Origin: YA12-FULL-51-18 sp041665305
GTDB taxonomy: Bacteria > Elusimicrobiota > Elusimicrobia > Elusimicrobiales > UBA9959
DNA: 64,000 nucleotides
Reading direction: 5' to 3'
Assembly (NCBI GenBank): GCA_041665305.1
Contig: JBAYJD010000003.1
Location: 33,345 to 97,344, forward strand
Positions within the stretch are counted from its first letter, which is position 1. The number at the start of each line of letters is the position of its first letter. The position numbers and the translations under genes are program-made. Below, piece by piece: positions 25,448-34,513 of the stretch. The notes beneath the pieces are model-generated. The model saw only the letters and a list, made by a program, of their open reading frames with translations, was not told the origin of the DNA and did no database searches.

Positions 25448-25906
25448 TCAGCCGTTCCCCCGCGTCCTGCGCAAGCCTTCGTACAGCGCCACTCCGGCGG
25501 AGGTGGAAAGGTTCAGGGACCGCACGCGCTCGGACCACATCGGGAGCCTGTAAAGCCGGTCGGCGTATTTTGTATAGATCCAGTCGGGGAACCCCGCCGT
25601 TTCCGCTCCGAAGATCAGGCAGGAATCGGGGGTGTACGGCGCCTCCCAATGGGTCGCGCGGCCCCGGGTGGAAAAGAACAACAGCGAAGGATCCTCCGGC
25701 AGCGACGCCAGGAAAGAATCAAAGTCGGGATGGATGGAATATTTAAGGAATTGCCAGTAATCCAGGCCGGAGCGCCTTATTTCCCTGGCGTTCAGGTCAA
25801 AACCCAGCTTTCCCACAAAAACCAGTTCCGTCCCGGTGGCGACGCAGGACCGGCCTATATTGCCGGCGTTCCAGGGGATATCGGGGTTGATCAGAACGAT
25901 CTTCAT
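25448..25906 (-). CDS. trmL: tRNA (cytidine(34)-2'-O)-methyltransferase TrmL
   Basis: 152 residues, the usual length of this SPOUT enzyme. NPDIPWNAGNIGR at the start, LIFGAETAGFP in the middle and VRSLNLSTSAGVALYE at the end form the deep trefoil knot that binds SAM. It methylates the wobble ribose of tRNA-Leu species. TATATAT lies immediately before the ATG with no ribosome site, so a nearly leaderless mRNA is possible. Confidence 0.93.
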   Translation of the reverse strand: MKIVLINPDIPWNAGNIGRSCVATGTELVFVGKLGFDLNAREIRRSGLDYWQFLKYSIHPDFDSFLASLPEDPSLLFFSTRGRATHWEAPYTPDSCLIFGAETAGFPDWIYTKYADRLYRLPMWSERVRSLNLSTSAGVALYEGLRRTRGNG

Positions 25907-25972
25907 ATATAATCGCGCGACCCGGGGCCCGTAATTTCTCCGCCGGTTCCGTTTCCGGCGAACCTCGGGCGG

Positions 25973-27880
25973 TCAAGGTATCTTAAAGTCATCAGCGAAC
26001 TGCTTGTGCCATAATTCCAGCATCAGGAGCGCCCAAAGCTTATAACCGTGATCCCGCGCGCCGCTTTGATGCTCGTCCCACAACCTGAAAAGAGCTTCCT
26101 TGTTGAAGTACCCTCGGTCCAGCGCCTTTGCCGAAAGGCAGGTTCCGGCCCAATAATCCTTCAAGCCGCCCCTGAACCACGGCCCCAGCGGTATGCCGAA
26201 ACCCATCTTGCCCCGTTTATAGATCTGTTTGGGCAGCATCTCCCTGAAAGTTTCCTTAAGGATCCACTTGGTTCCGCTCAAACCTCTGAGTTTCAGGCTG
26301 TCCGGCAGGCTGAAAGCGAACTCTATCACCTTCTGGTCCAGGAACGGGGACCTGGTTTCCAGGGAATTAGCCATTGAGGCTATATCCATTTTGACCATGA
26401 GGCATTCCGGCAGATAGGACCTGAAATCGACGTAGGCCAGTTTGTTCATAAGGCCCTGTCCGGCGGAAATCCCGAACAGGTCCGTTATATATCTCTCCGC
26501 GTACCGGATATCTCCGCCAAGGGCGTTCTCAAAAGCCGGACTGAACAAGCCCTCTTTTTCATCCGGCCCGAAGAACGAAACGGTGGAAAGGTAGCGCAGC
26601 GGCAGGTTCGGGTGCAGCGAGGCCTTGATAAATTTCCCGGCGCGCCAGAAAACGCCGTACGGCGCTTTTTTGGGGAAAAGCCGCGTAAGATCCAGCAGGG
26701 CCCGCTTGACGCCTCCGGGCACGGCGCCCCAGTAGGAATCCAGTTTCATCGCGACATAGCGCAGATAGCCGCCGAAGTCCTCGTCGCCGCCGTCGCCGTT
26801 CAACGCCACGGTCACCGCTTTGCGGGTCTCGCGGGAAACGAAATAAGAAGGCAGGGCGCTGGAATCCGCATACGGCTCTCCGTAATGCCGCACCAGCGTT
26901 TCAAGGACCTCCGCCATCTCGGCTTCGACTATGAATTCGGTGTGCTTCGTACCGTACATTTCGGCCACTTGCCGCGCATAGCCCAGTTCCGAGAACTTGG
27001 CTTCTTTAAAACCTATGGAAAAGGTCTTCACCGGCTGATCCGAACTTCTGGCCATCAACGCGACTACGACCGAAGAATCTATACCGCCCGACAGGAAAGC
27101 TCCGAGGGGGACCTCGGACATCAGCCGTATTTTAGTGGCGTCTAGAAGCTCGTTATAAAGCCTTTCCTTAACTTCGGCCAGCGGTAAGTCCAGTTTTTCG
27201 GCGCCCAGCGGCAGATCCCAGTATTTTTCGACGGTAAGGCGGCCGTTCTCCAGCGTCAGGATGGAAGCGGGCTCCAGCTTTTTCACGCTTTTAAAGATGC
27301 TGAGCGGACTGGGGATGTACTGGAGCGTAAGATAGGCGTCCACGGCGCGCAGGTCGATCTCGCGGGAAATACCCTTTACCGCCAGCAGCGCGTTCAGTTC
27401 GGAGGCGAAAGCGAGGAACGACCCGTTCATGGAGTAAAACAGCGGCTTTTTGCCCACCCTGTCGCGGGCCAGCACCAGCCTTTTTTTCCGGCCGTCCCAG
27501 ATCGCTATGGCGAACATGCCCCGTAGCTCTTTGACAAAATCCGTCCCAAGCTCCTCGTACAGATGAAGAATGGTCTCCGTGTCGGACTTTGTCTTGAAGA
27601 GATGCCCCTTCCCGGCGAGCCTGTCGTGCAGGGACTGAAAATTGTAGATCTCGCCATTGAAAACTATCCAGATCGAACCGTCCTCATTGGAAATGGGCTG
27701 GCGGCCGGTGGAAAGATCTATGATGGAAAGCCGGCGCATGGCCAGCCCGAGATTGCCGTCGGCATGGAAGCCCGCATCGTCCGGCCCCCTGTGCGCCAGG
27801 AGATCGTTCATTTTTTGCAGCTCTTCCCTGGTTACGGGCTCAAAGCCCGCGTAATTATATTTTCCGCATATTCCGCACAT
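25973..27880 (-). CDS. asnB: Asparagine synthase (glutamine-hydrolysing), AsnB type
   Basis: 635 residues. The protein must start at MCGICGKYN so that Cys2 is the N-terminal glutaminase nucleophile; AAGGA lies upstream. Glutaminase domain to about residue 200 (RRLSIIDLSTGRQPI, NGEIYNF), then the ATP-pyrophosphatase synthase domain with GAFLSGGIDSSVV and the later GDGGDEDFGGY. AsnB homologues in polysaccharide regions also amidate uronic acids, so this copy could modify a glycan; asparagine synthesis is the default reading. Neighbours are a GT4 gene and trmL. Confidence 0.92.
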   Translation of the reverse strand: MCGICGKYNYAGFEPVTREELQKMNDLLAHRGPDDAGFHADGNLGLAMRRLSIIDLSTGRQPISNEDGSIWIVFNGEIYNFQSLHDRLAGKGHLFKTKSDTETILHLYEELGTDFVKELRGMFAIAIWDGRKKRLVLARDRVGKKPLFYSMNGSFLAFASELNALLAVKGISREIDLRAVDAYLTLQYIPSPLSIFKSVKKLEPASILTLENGRLTVEKYWDLPLGAEKLDLPLAEVKERLYNELLDATKIRLMSEVPLGAFLSGGIDSSVVVALMARSSDQPVKTFSIGFKEAKFSELGYARQVAEMYGTKHTEFIVEAEMAEVLETLVRHYGEPYADSSALPSYFVSRETRKAVTVALNGDGGDEDFGGYLRYVAMKLDSYWGAVPGGVKRALLDLTRLFPKKAPYGVFWRAGKFIKASLHPNLPLRYLSTVSFFGPDEKEGLFSPAFENALGGDIRYAERYITDLFGISAGQGLMNKLAYVDFRSYLPECLMVKMDIASMANSLETRSPFLDQKVIEFAFSLPDSLKLRGLSGTKWILKETFREMLPKQIYKRGKMGFGIPLGPWFRGGLKDYWAGTCLSAKALDRGYFNKEALFRLWDEHQSGARDHGYKLWALLMLELWHKQFADDFKIP

Positions 27881-27925
27881 GATCTGTCCTTAAAAAGCAG
27901 AATTCGCCGCCATGCGCCCGCGCCG

Positions 27926-29080
27926 CTATCCCTTGTAAACTTCCATCAGTTCGTCCAGGACCCTGGCCATGGAATATTTTTTTACCGCTATTTCGCGGGA
28001 CCTTTCCCCCATCTTAAGCGGCATGGTCCTGTCGGACATGAATTTTTTCAAACAGGCCTTGATAGCCTGGCTGCTCTCCGGGTCGAACAGGAAGCCGTTA
28101 AGGCCCTCCTCAACGGCCTCTTTGGCTCCGCCCACATTGCCGGCCATGATAGCCGCGCCCGAGGACATGGCCTCCAGCATGGAATTGGAAAGGCCCTCGG
28201 TGATCGAAGGCAGGACAAAGACATCCGCCGCTCCATAATAAGGCCGCAAGTCGTCTTTCGCACCGGCAAGCGTGACCGTTCCGCCTACGCCCAGATCCCG
28301 CACCGCACCCTCGATACTTTCCCGCTCCGGGCCCTTGCCCACGATCACCAGCCTCATTTTCGGTCCGGCGGGCCCTTCCGCTAAAAATTCGGCCCAGACC
28401 TCCACAAATTCCTTGATTCTTTTCTCCGGAGCCAGTCTGCCGACAAAAAGGAAAATCGTGGAATTATCAAGGTCCAGCGCCGCTTTGGCCCTTATCTTTT
28501 CCTGGTAAGAAAGCGGAGAATACCTGCCGGTATCCACTCCGTTCTTGAAGCGGCGGAGCTTAAGACGGGAAAAGGCCGGGTCGCTTTTAAGCCAGTCGTA
28601 AACATCCGAATTCAGCAGCAGCAGCTCCGGCCCCGCCCACTGGAAGAACTTGAGCTTGAGCCGTCCGAGCCTGGTCTTCATGGATAAAGTTATCTCGTCC
28701 GCGCCGATCCCGCCGCCCATCGTTATAACCGTTTTACCGCCCGTAATGCGGCCGGCTAAAACGGCCGCCACGGCCGCCGAAGAGGCCAGATGGACATGCA
28801 CGACATCGTACTTTGCGGCGTTCCTAAGGAGGTAAAAAAAACTTTTCACCATGAACAGGAGGGAGTCCGGAACCCCGGAACCGGCGACGGCCAGCCTGAG
28901 GACCTTAACGCCGTCCATTATTTCTTCGGCGGGCGCGCCTTCTATCCTTCTGGTCACTACTGTAACCTTTACGCCCCGGGAGACCAGCGCGCGGGAGAGT
29001 TCCAGCGCCTGTTTTTCCGCGCCCCCTATGGCGGGATAAAAGGTCTGGCTCAGCATCAGTACGGATCTTATTTCCATCAT
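27926..29080 (-). CDS. GT4-family glycosyltransferase
   Basis: 384 residues. GT-B fold: N-terminal acceptor domain starts SVLMLSQTFYPAIGGAEKQALEL, with the glycine-rich loop that faces the acceptor; C-terminal donor domain contains LFVGRLAPEKRIKEFVE, GAKDDLRPYYGAADVFVLPSITEGLSNSMLEAMSSG with the conserved E..SN..LEAM. Two Met codons (29080, 29077) are possible starts and neither has a strong ribosome site. Probably adds a sugar to a lipid-linked glycan made with the neighbouring genes. Confidence 0.9.
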   Translation of the reverse strand: MMEIRSVLMLSQTFYPAIGGAEKQALELSRALVSRGVKVTVVTRRIEGAPAEEIMDGVKVLRLAVAGSGVPDSLLFMVKSFFYLLRNAAKYDVVHVHLASSAAVAAVLAGRITGGKTVITMGGGIGADEITLSMKTRLGRLKLKFFQWAGPELLLLNSDVYDWLKSDPAFSRLKLRRFKNGVDTGRYSPLSYQEKIRAKAALDLDNSTIFLFVGRLAPEKRIKEFVEVWAEFLAEGPAGPKMRLVIVGKGPERESIEGAVRDLGVGGTVTLAGAKDDLRPYYGAADVFVLPSITEGLSNSMLEAMSSGAAIMAGNVGGAKEAVEEGLNGFLFDPESSQAIKACLKKFMSDRTMPLKMGERSREIAVKKYSMARVLDELMEVYKG

Positions 29081-29138
29081 GGTTGAAAAGCGGCCGGCGG
29101 CCGGTAAACGCCGGCGCCGGCTAACGGCGGCGGAGAGC

Positions 29139-30140
29139 TCAGCGGGGACCGGCCGCTTCGCTTTTTTTCCCCGAGAATTGGGCCCAGACCCTGCCGACCG
29201 ACTGTCCCATCTGGTAAACGAATATCATGCCGCCGGCCGTGATGAACACATAGCTCAGCACATGGATGCAGGTGGCGTAAGCGAAACCAATTTCCCTGTC
29301 CACCCCCCAGGTCCCGGCCACTTTGGCGATAGCGAACTCAAAATTACCGAAATAACCGGGCACGCCGGGGATGGAAGCGGCTATCGCCGCGCTGAAAAGC
29401 AGGACCACGCATTTAAAACCGTCTACGATATCGCTTATGCCGAATGCCCGCGCCACGATATAAAAGCTCAGCGCGTCCAGCAGCCACTGCCCCGCGGCCA
29501 GCGCGACGACCGCGGCGGCGGTCCTGAAAGAATGAAAGGCCCTGACGCCCAGAGCCAGCTGCCCCAGCCCGGCGGCAAGGCGCGGGAATCTGTTAAAGAA
29601 CCCGGAGAAGAACCGGTGGGTAATAATCTCGTCGGTAAAGATCAGTACCAGCAGGCCGGCCGCAAGGCCGCCGAGCAGAACCCAGAAGTAGCCTCCATAG
29701 TTCAGAAGGCCGCCGGTTACCCCGCCGAACTTCGCCGCCAGGGCGAACAGGATGACGAGGACTATGGTGTCCAGCGCGCGTTCCACCAGGATAGAGGCGA
29801 AGACCGCCGCCACCGGGATGCCGAAAAGCCCGGCGCCGAAGGTGCCGCGGGCCACCTCGCCCAGGCGCAGCGGCAGCACGTTCGTTAAAGCCATCCCCGC
29901 GGCTTCCAGCCGGAAAGCGTCCCAGAACCGCACGGGCGCGGCCGGGTCCAGCAGAAGCTTCCACCTCAGTCCCCTGAAGGACATTTCCACCGCCGCGATC
30001 AAAAAGACCGGGAGGACCACCAGAAGAGGGACCCGCGCATAGATCTCCGCCAGCCTGCCGAACTCGATATTCCGGAAAGCGAAATAAAGCAATACCGCGC
30101 TGACCGTCAAACCGGCGAAAATGGACAACTTTGTTTTCAT
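29139..30140 (-). CDS. Lysylphosphatidylglycerol synthase TM-region / YbhN-AglD family membrane protein
   Basis: 333 residues with about 8 hydrophobic segments. Family UPF0104, whose members include the membrane half of MprF, YbhN and AglD. Typical features are GLRWKLLLDP near the first loop, LRLGEVARGTFGAGLFGIPVAAVFASILVERALDT with the conserved E and R, and SIPGVPGYFGNFEFA. Proposed roles include flipping of lipid-linked substrates; no tRNA-using catalytic domain is attached. It overlaps the M3 peptidase stop as ATGA. Confidence 0.88.
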   Translation of the reverse strand: MKTKLSIFAGLTVSAVLLYFAFRNIEFGRLAEIYARVPLLVVLPVFLIAAVEMSFRGLRWKLLLDPAAPVRFWDAFRLEAAGMALTNVLPLRLGEVARGTFGAGLFGIPVAAVFASILVERALDTIVLVILFALAAKFGGVTGGLLNYGGYFWVLLGGLAAGLLVLIFTDEIITHRFFSGFFNRFPRLAAGLGQLALGVRAFHSFRTAAAVVALAAGQWLLDALSFYIVARAFGISDIVDGFKCVVLLFSAAIAASIPGVPGYFGNFEFAIAKVAGTWGVDREIGFAYATCIHVLSYVFITAGGMIFVYQMGQSVGRVWAQFSGKKSEAAGPR

Positions 30141-32098
30141 ACCGCGCCTATGCTCTTGAGGAACGCCTCTTCCGCCGCCGGGCGGCCGAGGAATTTCTCC
30201 ACCTGGCCCGCCTCGTCATAGCTCCTGCCCGGAGCGAGGATCAGCTCGCGGTACCGCGCCCCGGTCCCGGGGTCCAGGATCCCCTTCTCCTCGAAAACCG
30301 AGAACAGGTCGGCGGCGATCAGCTCGGACCAGAGATAACTGTAATATCCCGCCTCGTAGCCGCCCATCAGGTGCCCGAAACTCGCGGCCGGGTGGGTGCC
30401 GGGGCTCATAGGGATGAGGGAGATCTTTTTCATCAGTTTCTCGTAAAGCCTGGTCGTATCGACTTTCCCTTTGGCGGTGTGATATCCGAGGTCCAGGAGG
30501 CTGAAGAAGATCTGCCGGAGATAGACCAGCCCGGAATCCATGTTCCTGGTGCTTATAAGTTTCTTGATGAGGGAGTCCGGAAGCTTTTCCTCCGGCCGCT
30601 TATAATGCCCCGAAACCTGTTTCAGCACTTCGCCGTAATAAGCCCAGTTCTCCAGCATCTTGGAGGGTACTTCCACAAAATCGCGGGAGACATTGGTGCC
30701 GGAGAACTTGCCGTACCTGGCCTTTGTAAAGATGTTATGCGTGACATGGCCGAACTCGTGGAACAGCGTCACCAGGTCGTCGAATTTCATCAGCGACGGC
30801 GTACCGGCCGAGGGGCCGGGAAAATTAGCCACTATAGCCGCGGCCGGCAGGATGTAAGACCCGTCCCGGTCTTCACGCCCGTGGCGCAGGCCGAAACAGG
30901 CGGCGTGCTTGTACTTTCCGTCGCGCGGGAACAGATCGAAATAGAAATAAGCCGCCGTGGTCCCGTCGGCGTTCTTCACCTCGTAGGCGCGCACATCCCT
31001 GTGCCACACCGGCAGGGCCGCGGGCTCGAACTTTACGGAGAACACGCGCCCGAAAATGTCGAACATGCCCCTGATCACGGTTTCCAGCGGAAAATACTCC
31101 TTTATCTTTTCGTGGTCCAGCGCGTACTTCTCTTTTTTAAGCTGATTGTTGTAATAACGCCATTCCCAGGCGGCCAAAGACCTGTCCGCGCCGCCATGGC
31201 GCCTGTTTTTAAGCCCGGTCCGCTGGCGAAGCTCCTTACGGCCTTTTTTCCTAAGCCTGGCCCGGGTGCGTTCCAGGAACTCTATGACATTGGCGCTGTT
31301 GCGCGCCATGCGGTCGTCCAGCATATAATCCGCGAAACTGCCGTAACCGATAAGTTTGGCGATCTTGCGCCTGAGGGCGATGGCGTCCTCCATCAGCTTC
31401 ACATTTTCCGCCGCGCAGCGGTTATTGAACATAGCCTCAAGCTGTTTGCGGGCCCCGTCCGATTCGGCGTTGTCCATGAACGGAACATAATCGGGGTAAT
31501 TCATGGTGACGATATACTTGCCGGCCTGGTTCCTGGCAAGACGGCTTATAAAATCCTCCGGCATCCCCTTCAGCTCCTCCAGGGTGAGCGATAAAGAGTC
31601 GTTGACCTCGCGCAGGTTCTCGGAGAACCGCAGTTCCAGCCCGATGAGCTCCTTCAGGAACTTTTTAACCTGATGCTTCTTCCGCGGTTCCAGCCCAAGG
31701 CCGCTCTTCCTGAAATCCAGCAGGGTCTTTGAAAGCAGGCGGCTCTCGACTTCGCCCAGCTTTTCGCCTTTTGCCGCATATTCGTTAAGGGCGTTGAAAA
31801 TATCCTCCCTGGTGGAAATATCCACAAAATACCGGCTGATCCTAAGCTCCAGTTCCTGCGCGGCCTTGCGCACTTCGGCGTCATCCGAAACATAAGCCAT
31901 GACTATGGGAATACCGACCGTTTCGCCGAAATCGCTCACCGCCCGTTCGAATGCCAGCAGGGTGTTCTCAAAACTGCGGTTTTCTTTGGGAATTTCCGCG
32001 AGCCCCTTTACGGCGGCCTCGAAATCATAGACGGCTTTGTCGGCCAAAACCCTGATGGTCTCCGGCGTATAATCAAAAACGGGCGCTTTACTGTCCAT
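30137..32098 (-). CDS. M3-family oligopeptidase (thimet/oligopeptidase A type)
   Basis: 653 residues; GGGAGGAG before the ATG. Zinc metallopeptidase that cleaves short peptides in the cytoplasm. Zinc site LVTLFHEFGHVTHNIF (HExxH), with the downstream Glu ligand in DFVEVPSKMLENW, and the substrate-recognition region near the C-terminus (SYLWSELIAADLFSVF). The long helical N-terminal half is the channel-lid of the family. No signal peptide. First gene of the minus-strand block; its upstream region is shared with the divergent GT39-like gene. Confidence 0.92.
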   Translation of the reverse strand: MDSKAPVFDYTPETIRVLADKAVYDFEAAVKGLAEIPKENRSFENTLLAFERAVSDFGETVGIPIVMAYVSDDAEVRKAAQELELRISRYFVDISTREDIFNALNEYAAKGEKLGEVESRLLSKTLLDFRKSGLGLEPRKKHQVKKFLKELIGLELRFSENLREVNDSLSLTLEELKGMPEDFISRLARNQAGKYIVTMNYPDYVPFMDNAESDGARKQLEAMFNNRCAAENVKLMEDAIALRRKIAKLIGYGSFADYMLDDRMARNSANVIEFLERTRARLRKKGRKELRQRTGLKNRRHGGADRSLAAWEWRYYNNQLKKEKYALDHEKIKEYFPLETVIRGMFDIFGRVFSVKFEPAALPVWHRDVRAYEVKNADGTTAAYFYFDLFPRDGKYKHAACFGLRHGREDRDGSYILPAAAIVANFPGPSAGTPSLMKFDDLVTLFHEFGHVTHNIFTKARYGKFSGTNVSRDFVEVPSKMLENWAYYGEVLKQVSGHYKRPEEKLPDSLIKKLISTRNMDSGLVYLRQIFFSLLDLGYHTAKGKVDTTRLYEKLMKKISLIPMSPGTHPAASFGHLMGGYEAGYYSYLWSELIAADLFSVFEEKGILDPGTGARYRELILAPGRSYDEAGQVEKFLGRPAAEEAFLKSIGAV

Positions 32099-32273
32099 AA
32101 CTCCTCCCTCCTCCGCGCATGTGCTCTTACGATCCGCCCCGGCTTGAATATTATAGCCCTAATTCCCTCCGTTGGCAAACACCGTTACAGGAACGGACCG
32201 GAGGACTTTTTTTATTGTAAAATATGCGGGGCGCAGGATTTGCCGGCTGCGGAACCGCGAGGGCGGGGTATGG

Positions 32274-32300
32274 TAAAAGTTTTTGCGGCGAAAATTTTTA
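32274..32300 (+). repeat. Family B palindrome, joined to a start codon
   Basis: A 27-base near-palindrome (TAAAAGTTTTTGCGGCG then AAAATTTTTA). The ATG of the next gene follows immediately. Related copies are at 43150, 51548 and 57879, with half-copies at 40265 and 56229. Confidence 0.75.
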
Positions 32301-33533
32301 ATGAGATCGCGCGATAATAAAACGATAATATATATATTTTTGGCGGCCCTGGCCGTGCGGCTGGGCTATATCGTGTTTTCCTTCGGACTGGCGGCGGTAC
32401 CAGACCCCGATTCCACGGACTACCTTAATTACGCCAAAAACCTTGTCGCGGGCCTTGGGTACACGGAAGGACGTTGGCTCGCGTTCCGCGCCCCAGGCTA
32501 CCCGGCTTTCATAGCGGCGGTGTACGCGGTTTTCGGACAATCCATCCCGATCTTGAAACTAGCGCAGACGATCGTAAGCGCTCTGGTCCCCGTGCTTGTT
32601 TATCTGATCGGCCTCAGGGTGGCCGCCGGGAGGACCGCGGCCGCAGCCGGGGCTTTCGCGTGCGTGTATTTCGGGCTTGTGTACGAACCCGCCCACATTT
32701 TAAGCGAAGCGACTTTCACCTGCCTGTTCGCCCTATCGCTGTTCCTGCTGCTGGAAATCCAAAAACACAAAGCGTACTCCGCGGCCTGCGGGGCGGCGCT
32801 GGCCCTTACCGCGCTGACCAGGCCGGTGGGCCTTTTACTGGCGCCCTTCGCGCTGTTATGGCTGTTCATAAAGTTCCCGGCGAAGGAAGCGGTGAAGACC
32901 GGCTCTCTGCTTGTTCTGGTTTTTACGGCGGGAATGGCGCCCTGGTGGGTCAGGAATTACCGCGTGTTCGGAACATTCGTTCCGGTATGCGTTGAAACCG
33001 GCTATGTCCTGCAAGGGACCCGCGTCCCCGAGCGGCTGCAGTGCACCAACGACGATCTTCCCGAAATAGAAAGGGACAGGAAAAGCCTGAAGGACGGGAT
33101 AACCTATCTGAAGTCGCAAGACGCGCGGACGCTGCTGAAAGGAAGCGTCGTGAATTTGTCGCAGTTTTTGTATCCGTTCACCCCGGTATATGATCTGACC
33201 TACGCCTTTATAATACCGTTCTGGCTCTTCGGGGCGTATTTTGCGCTCAAATCGGGGAATATTCAGGCCATGCCGCTGTTCGCCATGTTCCTATATTTCC
33301 CGGTAGCCTTCGTTTTTTGCGGCACCGCCCGCCACAGGCATTCCATGGGGCCGTATTTTATCCTCCTGGCCGCTATCGGCGCGGAGGAGCTCTGGCGCAG
33401 GGCAAAAGACAAACGCCGGGGATCCGCAGCCCTGGCCTTCGCAGGTTTATGGGCCGCGCTTAACGCCGCCGTTTTTATTTATTCCGAACCGATCCGCCTC
33501 CTGGTCAAAAAAATCGTCGGGGCATGCCCTTGA
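32301..33533 (+). CDS. GT39-like membrane glycosyltransferase (ArnT/PMT type)
   Basis: 410 residues, about 9-11 membrane segments. Lipid-linked sugar transferase of the PMT_2 superfamily. The first loop carries the catalytic acidic residues (AVPDPDSTDYLNYAKNL, with the DPDSxxY pattern) and GRWLAFRAPGYPAFIA follows. It would use a polyprenyl-phosphate sugar donor and modify a lipid A, glycan or protein at the outer face of the inner membrane. Stop and the next gene's start overlap. The ATG abuts family B repeat rather than a clear ribosome site. Confidence 0.85.
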   Translation: MRSRDNKTIIYIFLAALAVRLGYIVFSFGLAAVPDPDSTDYLNYAKNLVAGLGYTEGRWLAFRAPGYPAFIAAVYAVFGQSIPILKLAQTIVSALVPVLVYLIGLRVAAGRTAAAAGAFACVYFGLVYEPAHILSEATFTCLFALSLFLLLEIQKHKAYSAACGAALALTALTRPVGLLLAPFALLWLFIKFPAKEAVKTGSLLVLVFTAGMAPWWVRNYRVFGTFVPVCVETGYVLQGTRVPERLQCTNDDLPEIERDRKSLKDGITYLKSQDARTLLKGSVVNLSQFLYPFTPVYDLTYAFIIPFWLFGAYFALKSGNIQAMPLFAMFLYFPVAFVFCGTARHRHSMGPYFILLAAIGAEELWRRAKDKRRGSAALAFAGLWAALNAAVFIYSEPIRLLVKKIVGACP

Positions 33534-34513
33534 TGAAAACCGCTGAAAGCGTCTCCTGCCCTGTCTGCTCCCTGCGGGAGACGGATTTCCATTCAAGCGG
33601 CTATGATTATCTTGCGGCTTCCGGCCGGGAATTCTCCCTTGTAAGGTGTCTAGGCTGCGGCCTGGTGTACCTTCCCTCCGGGCCGGAACCCGAAGCCGCC
33701 GGGGCGCTCTATCAGGCCGCCTATTACCGGAAGATGCGCGGGCTGTCGAAATTCCTGGAAACGTTGTTTTTGCGCGAAAGAAGACGGGCCGTGGAAAGGT
33801 TTAAAAAAGCGCCCGGAACGCTGCTTGACCTCGGCTGCGGGACGGGCGAATTCGCGGCGGCGATGAGGGACGCAGGCTGGGACGCGGCGGGGGTGGAGCC
33901 CTCTCCCGCGGCAAAAGAGAATGCCGCCGGAGCGGATAAGATCTACCGCCGGGACCTGCCGGACCTCAAGTTCCCGGCCGGAAGTTTCGACGCCGTCACC
34001 CTGTGGCAGGTGCTGGAGCATCTTCCCGACCCGGCGCGGTATCTGGCCGAAATACGCCGGCTCCTTAAGGCAGACGGCCTCTTATTGGTGTCCGTGCCCA
34101 ACATAAACAGCCTGCAGGCCGTGTTCAGCGGCGACAAATGGTTCCATCTTGACCTGCCCCGGCACCGGTGGCAGTTCACGCCGGAAACTGTTTCCAGGCT
34201 GCTTGTCCGCGCCGGCTTCCGGATCAGGGAAATAAGACATTTTTCCCTGGAATACAACCCTTTCGGATGGTGGCAGAGCCTGTTTAACCTGCTGGGGTGC
34301 GAGATCAACTTCGCGTACAAACGGCTTAAGCGCGGCTCGGTCCGGAAGGACTCTCCGGCGGCGAAAAGGTTCTACACGGTCCTGTGCACGGCACTGTTCG
34401 CTTTACCTCTGCTGCCGGCCGCCTTTATTCTGAGTTTCCTGGAAAGCGCCCTGCGGCGCGGCGGTGTCATAACCGTGTCGGCCGAAATGGACGGGGATGG
34501 AAATGAACGCTAG
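33524..34513 (+). CDS. SAM-dependent methyltransferase with N-terminal zinc-ribbon-like motif
   Basis: 329 residues from 33524; an ATG at 33533 overlapping the upstream stop (TGATG) is equally plausible. N-terminal CPVCSLRE..CLGCGLVYL resembles the metal-binding finger found before methyltransferase_23 domains. SAM-binding LLDLGCGTGEFAAAMRDAGWDAAGVEPS (about residues 96-123), VTLWQVLEHLPDP as motif IV. C-terminal hydrophobic region (LFALPLLPAAFILSFLESAL) suggests membrane association. Neighbouring glycosyltransferases suggest a lipid-linked sugar or isoprenoid-type acceptor; not demonstrated. Confidence 0.85.
   Translation: MPLMKTAESVSCPVCSLRETDFHSSGYDYLAASGREFSLVRCLGCGLVYLPSGPEPEAAGALYQAAYYRKMRGLSKFLETLFLRERRRAVERFKKAPGTLLDLGCGTGEFAAAMRDAGWDAAGVEPSPAAKENAAGADKIYRRDLPDLKFPAGSFDAVTLWQVLEHLPDPARYLAEIRRLLKADGLLLVSVPNINSLQAVFSGDKWFHLDLPRHRWQFTPETVSRLLVRAGFRIREIRHFSLEYNPFGWWQSLFNLLGCEINFAYKRLKRGSVRKDSPAAKRFYTVLCTALFALPLLPAAFILSFLESALRRGGVITVSAEMDGDGNER

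Noticed and set aside
30131..31594. 487-residue open frame on the plus strand
   Set aside because: Antisense to the M3 peptidase gene, which has the HExxH site. GC-rich codon use keeps the opposite frame open.
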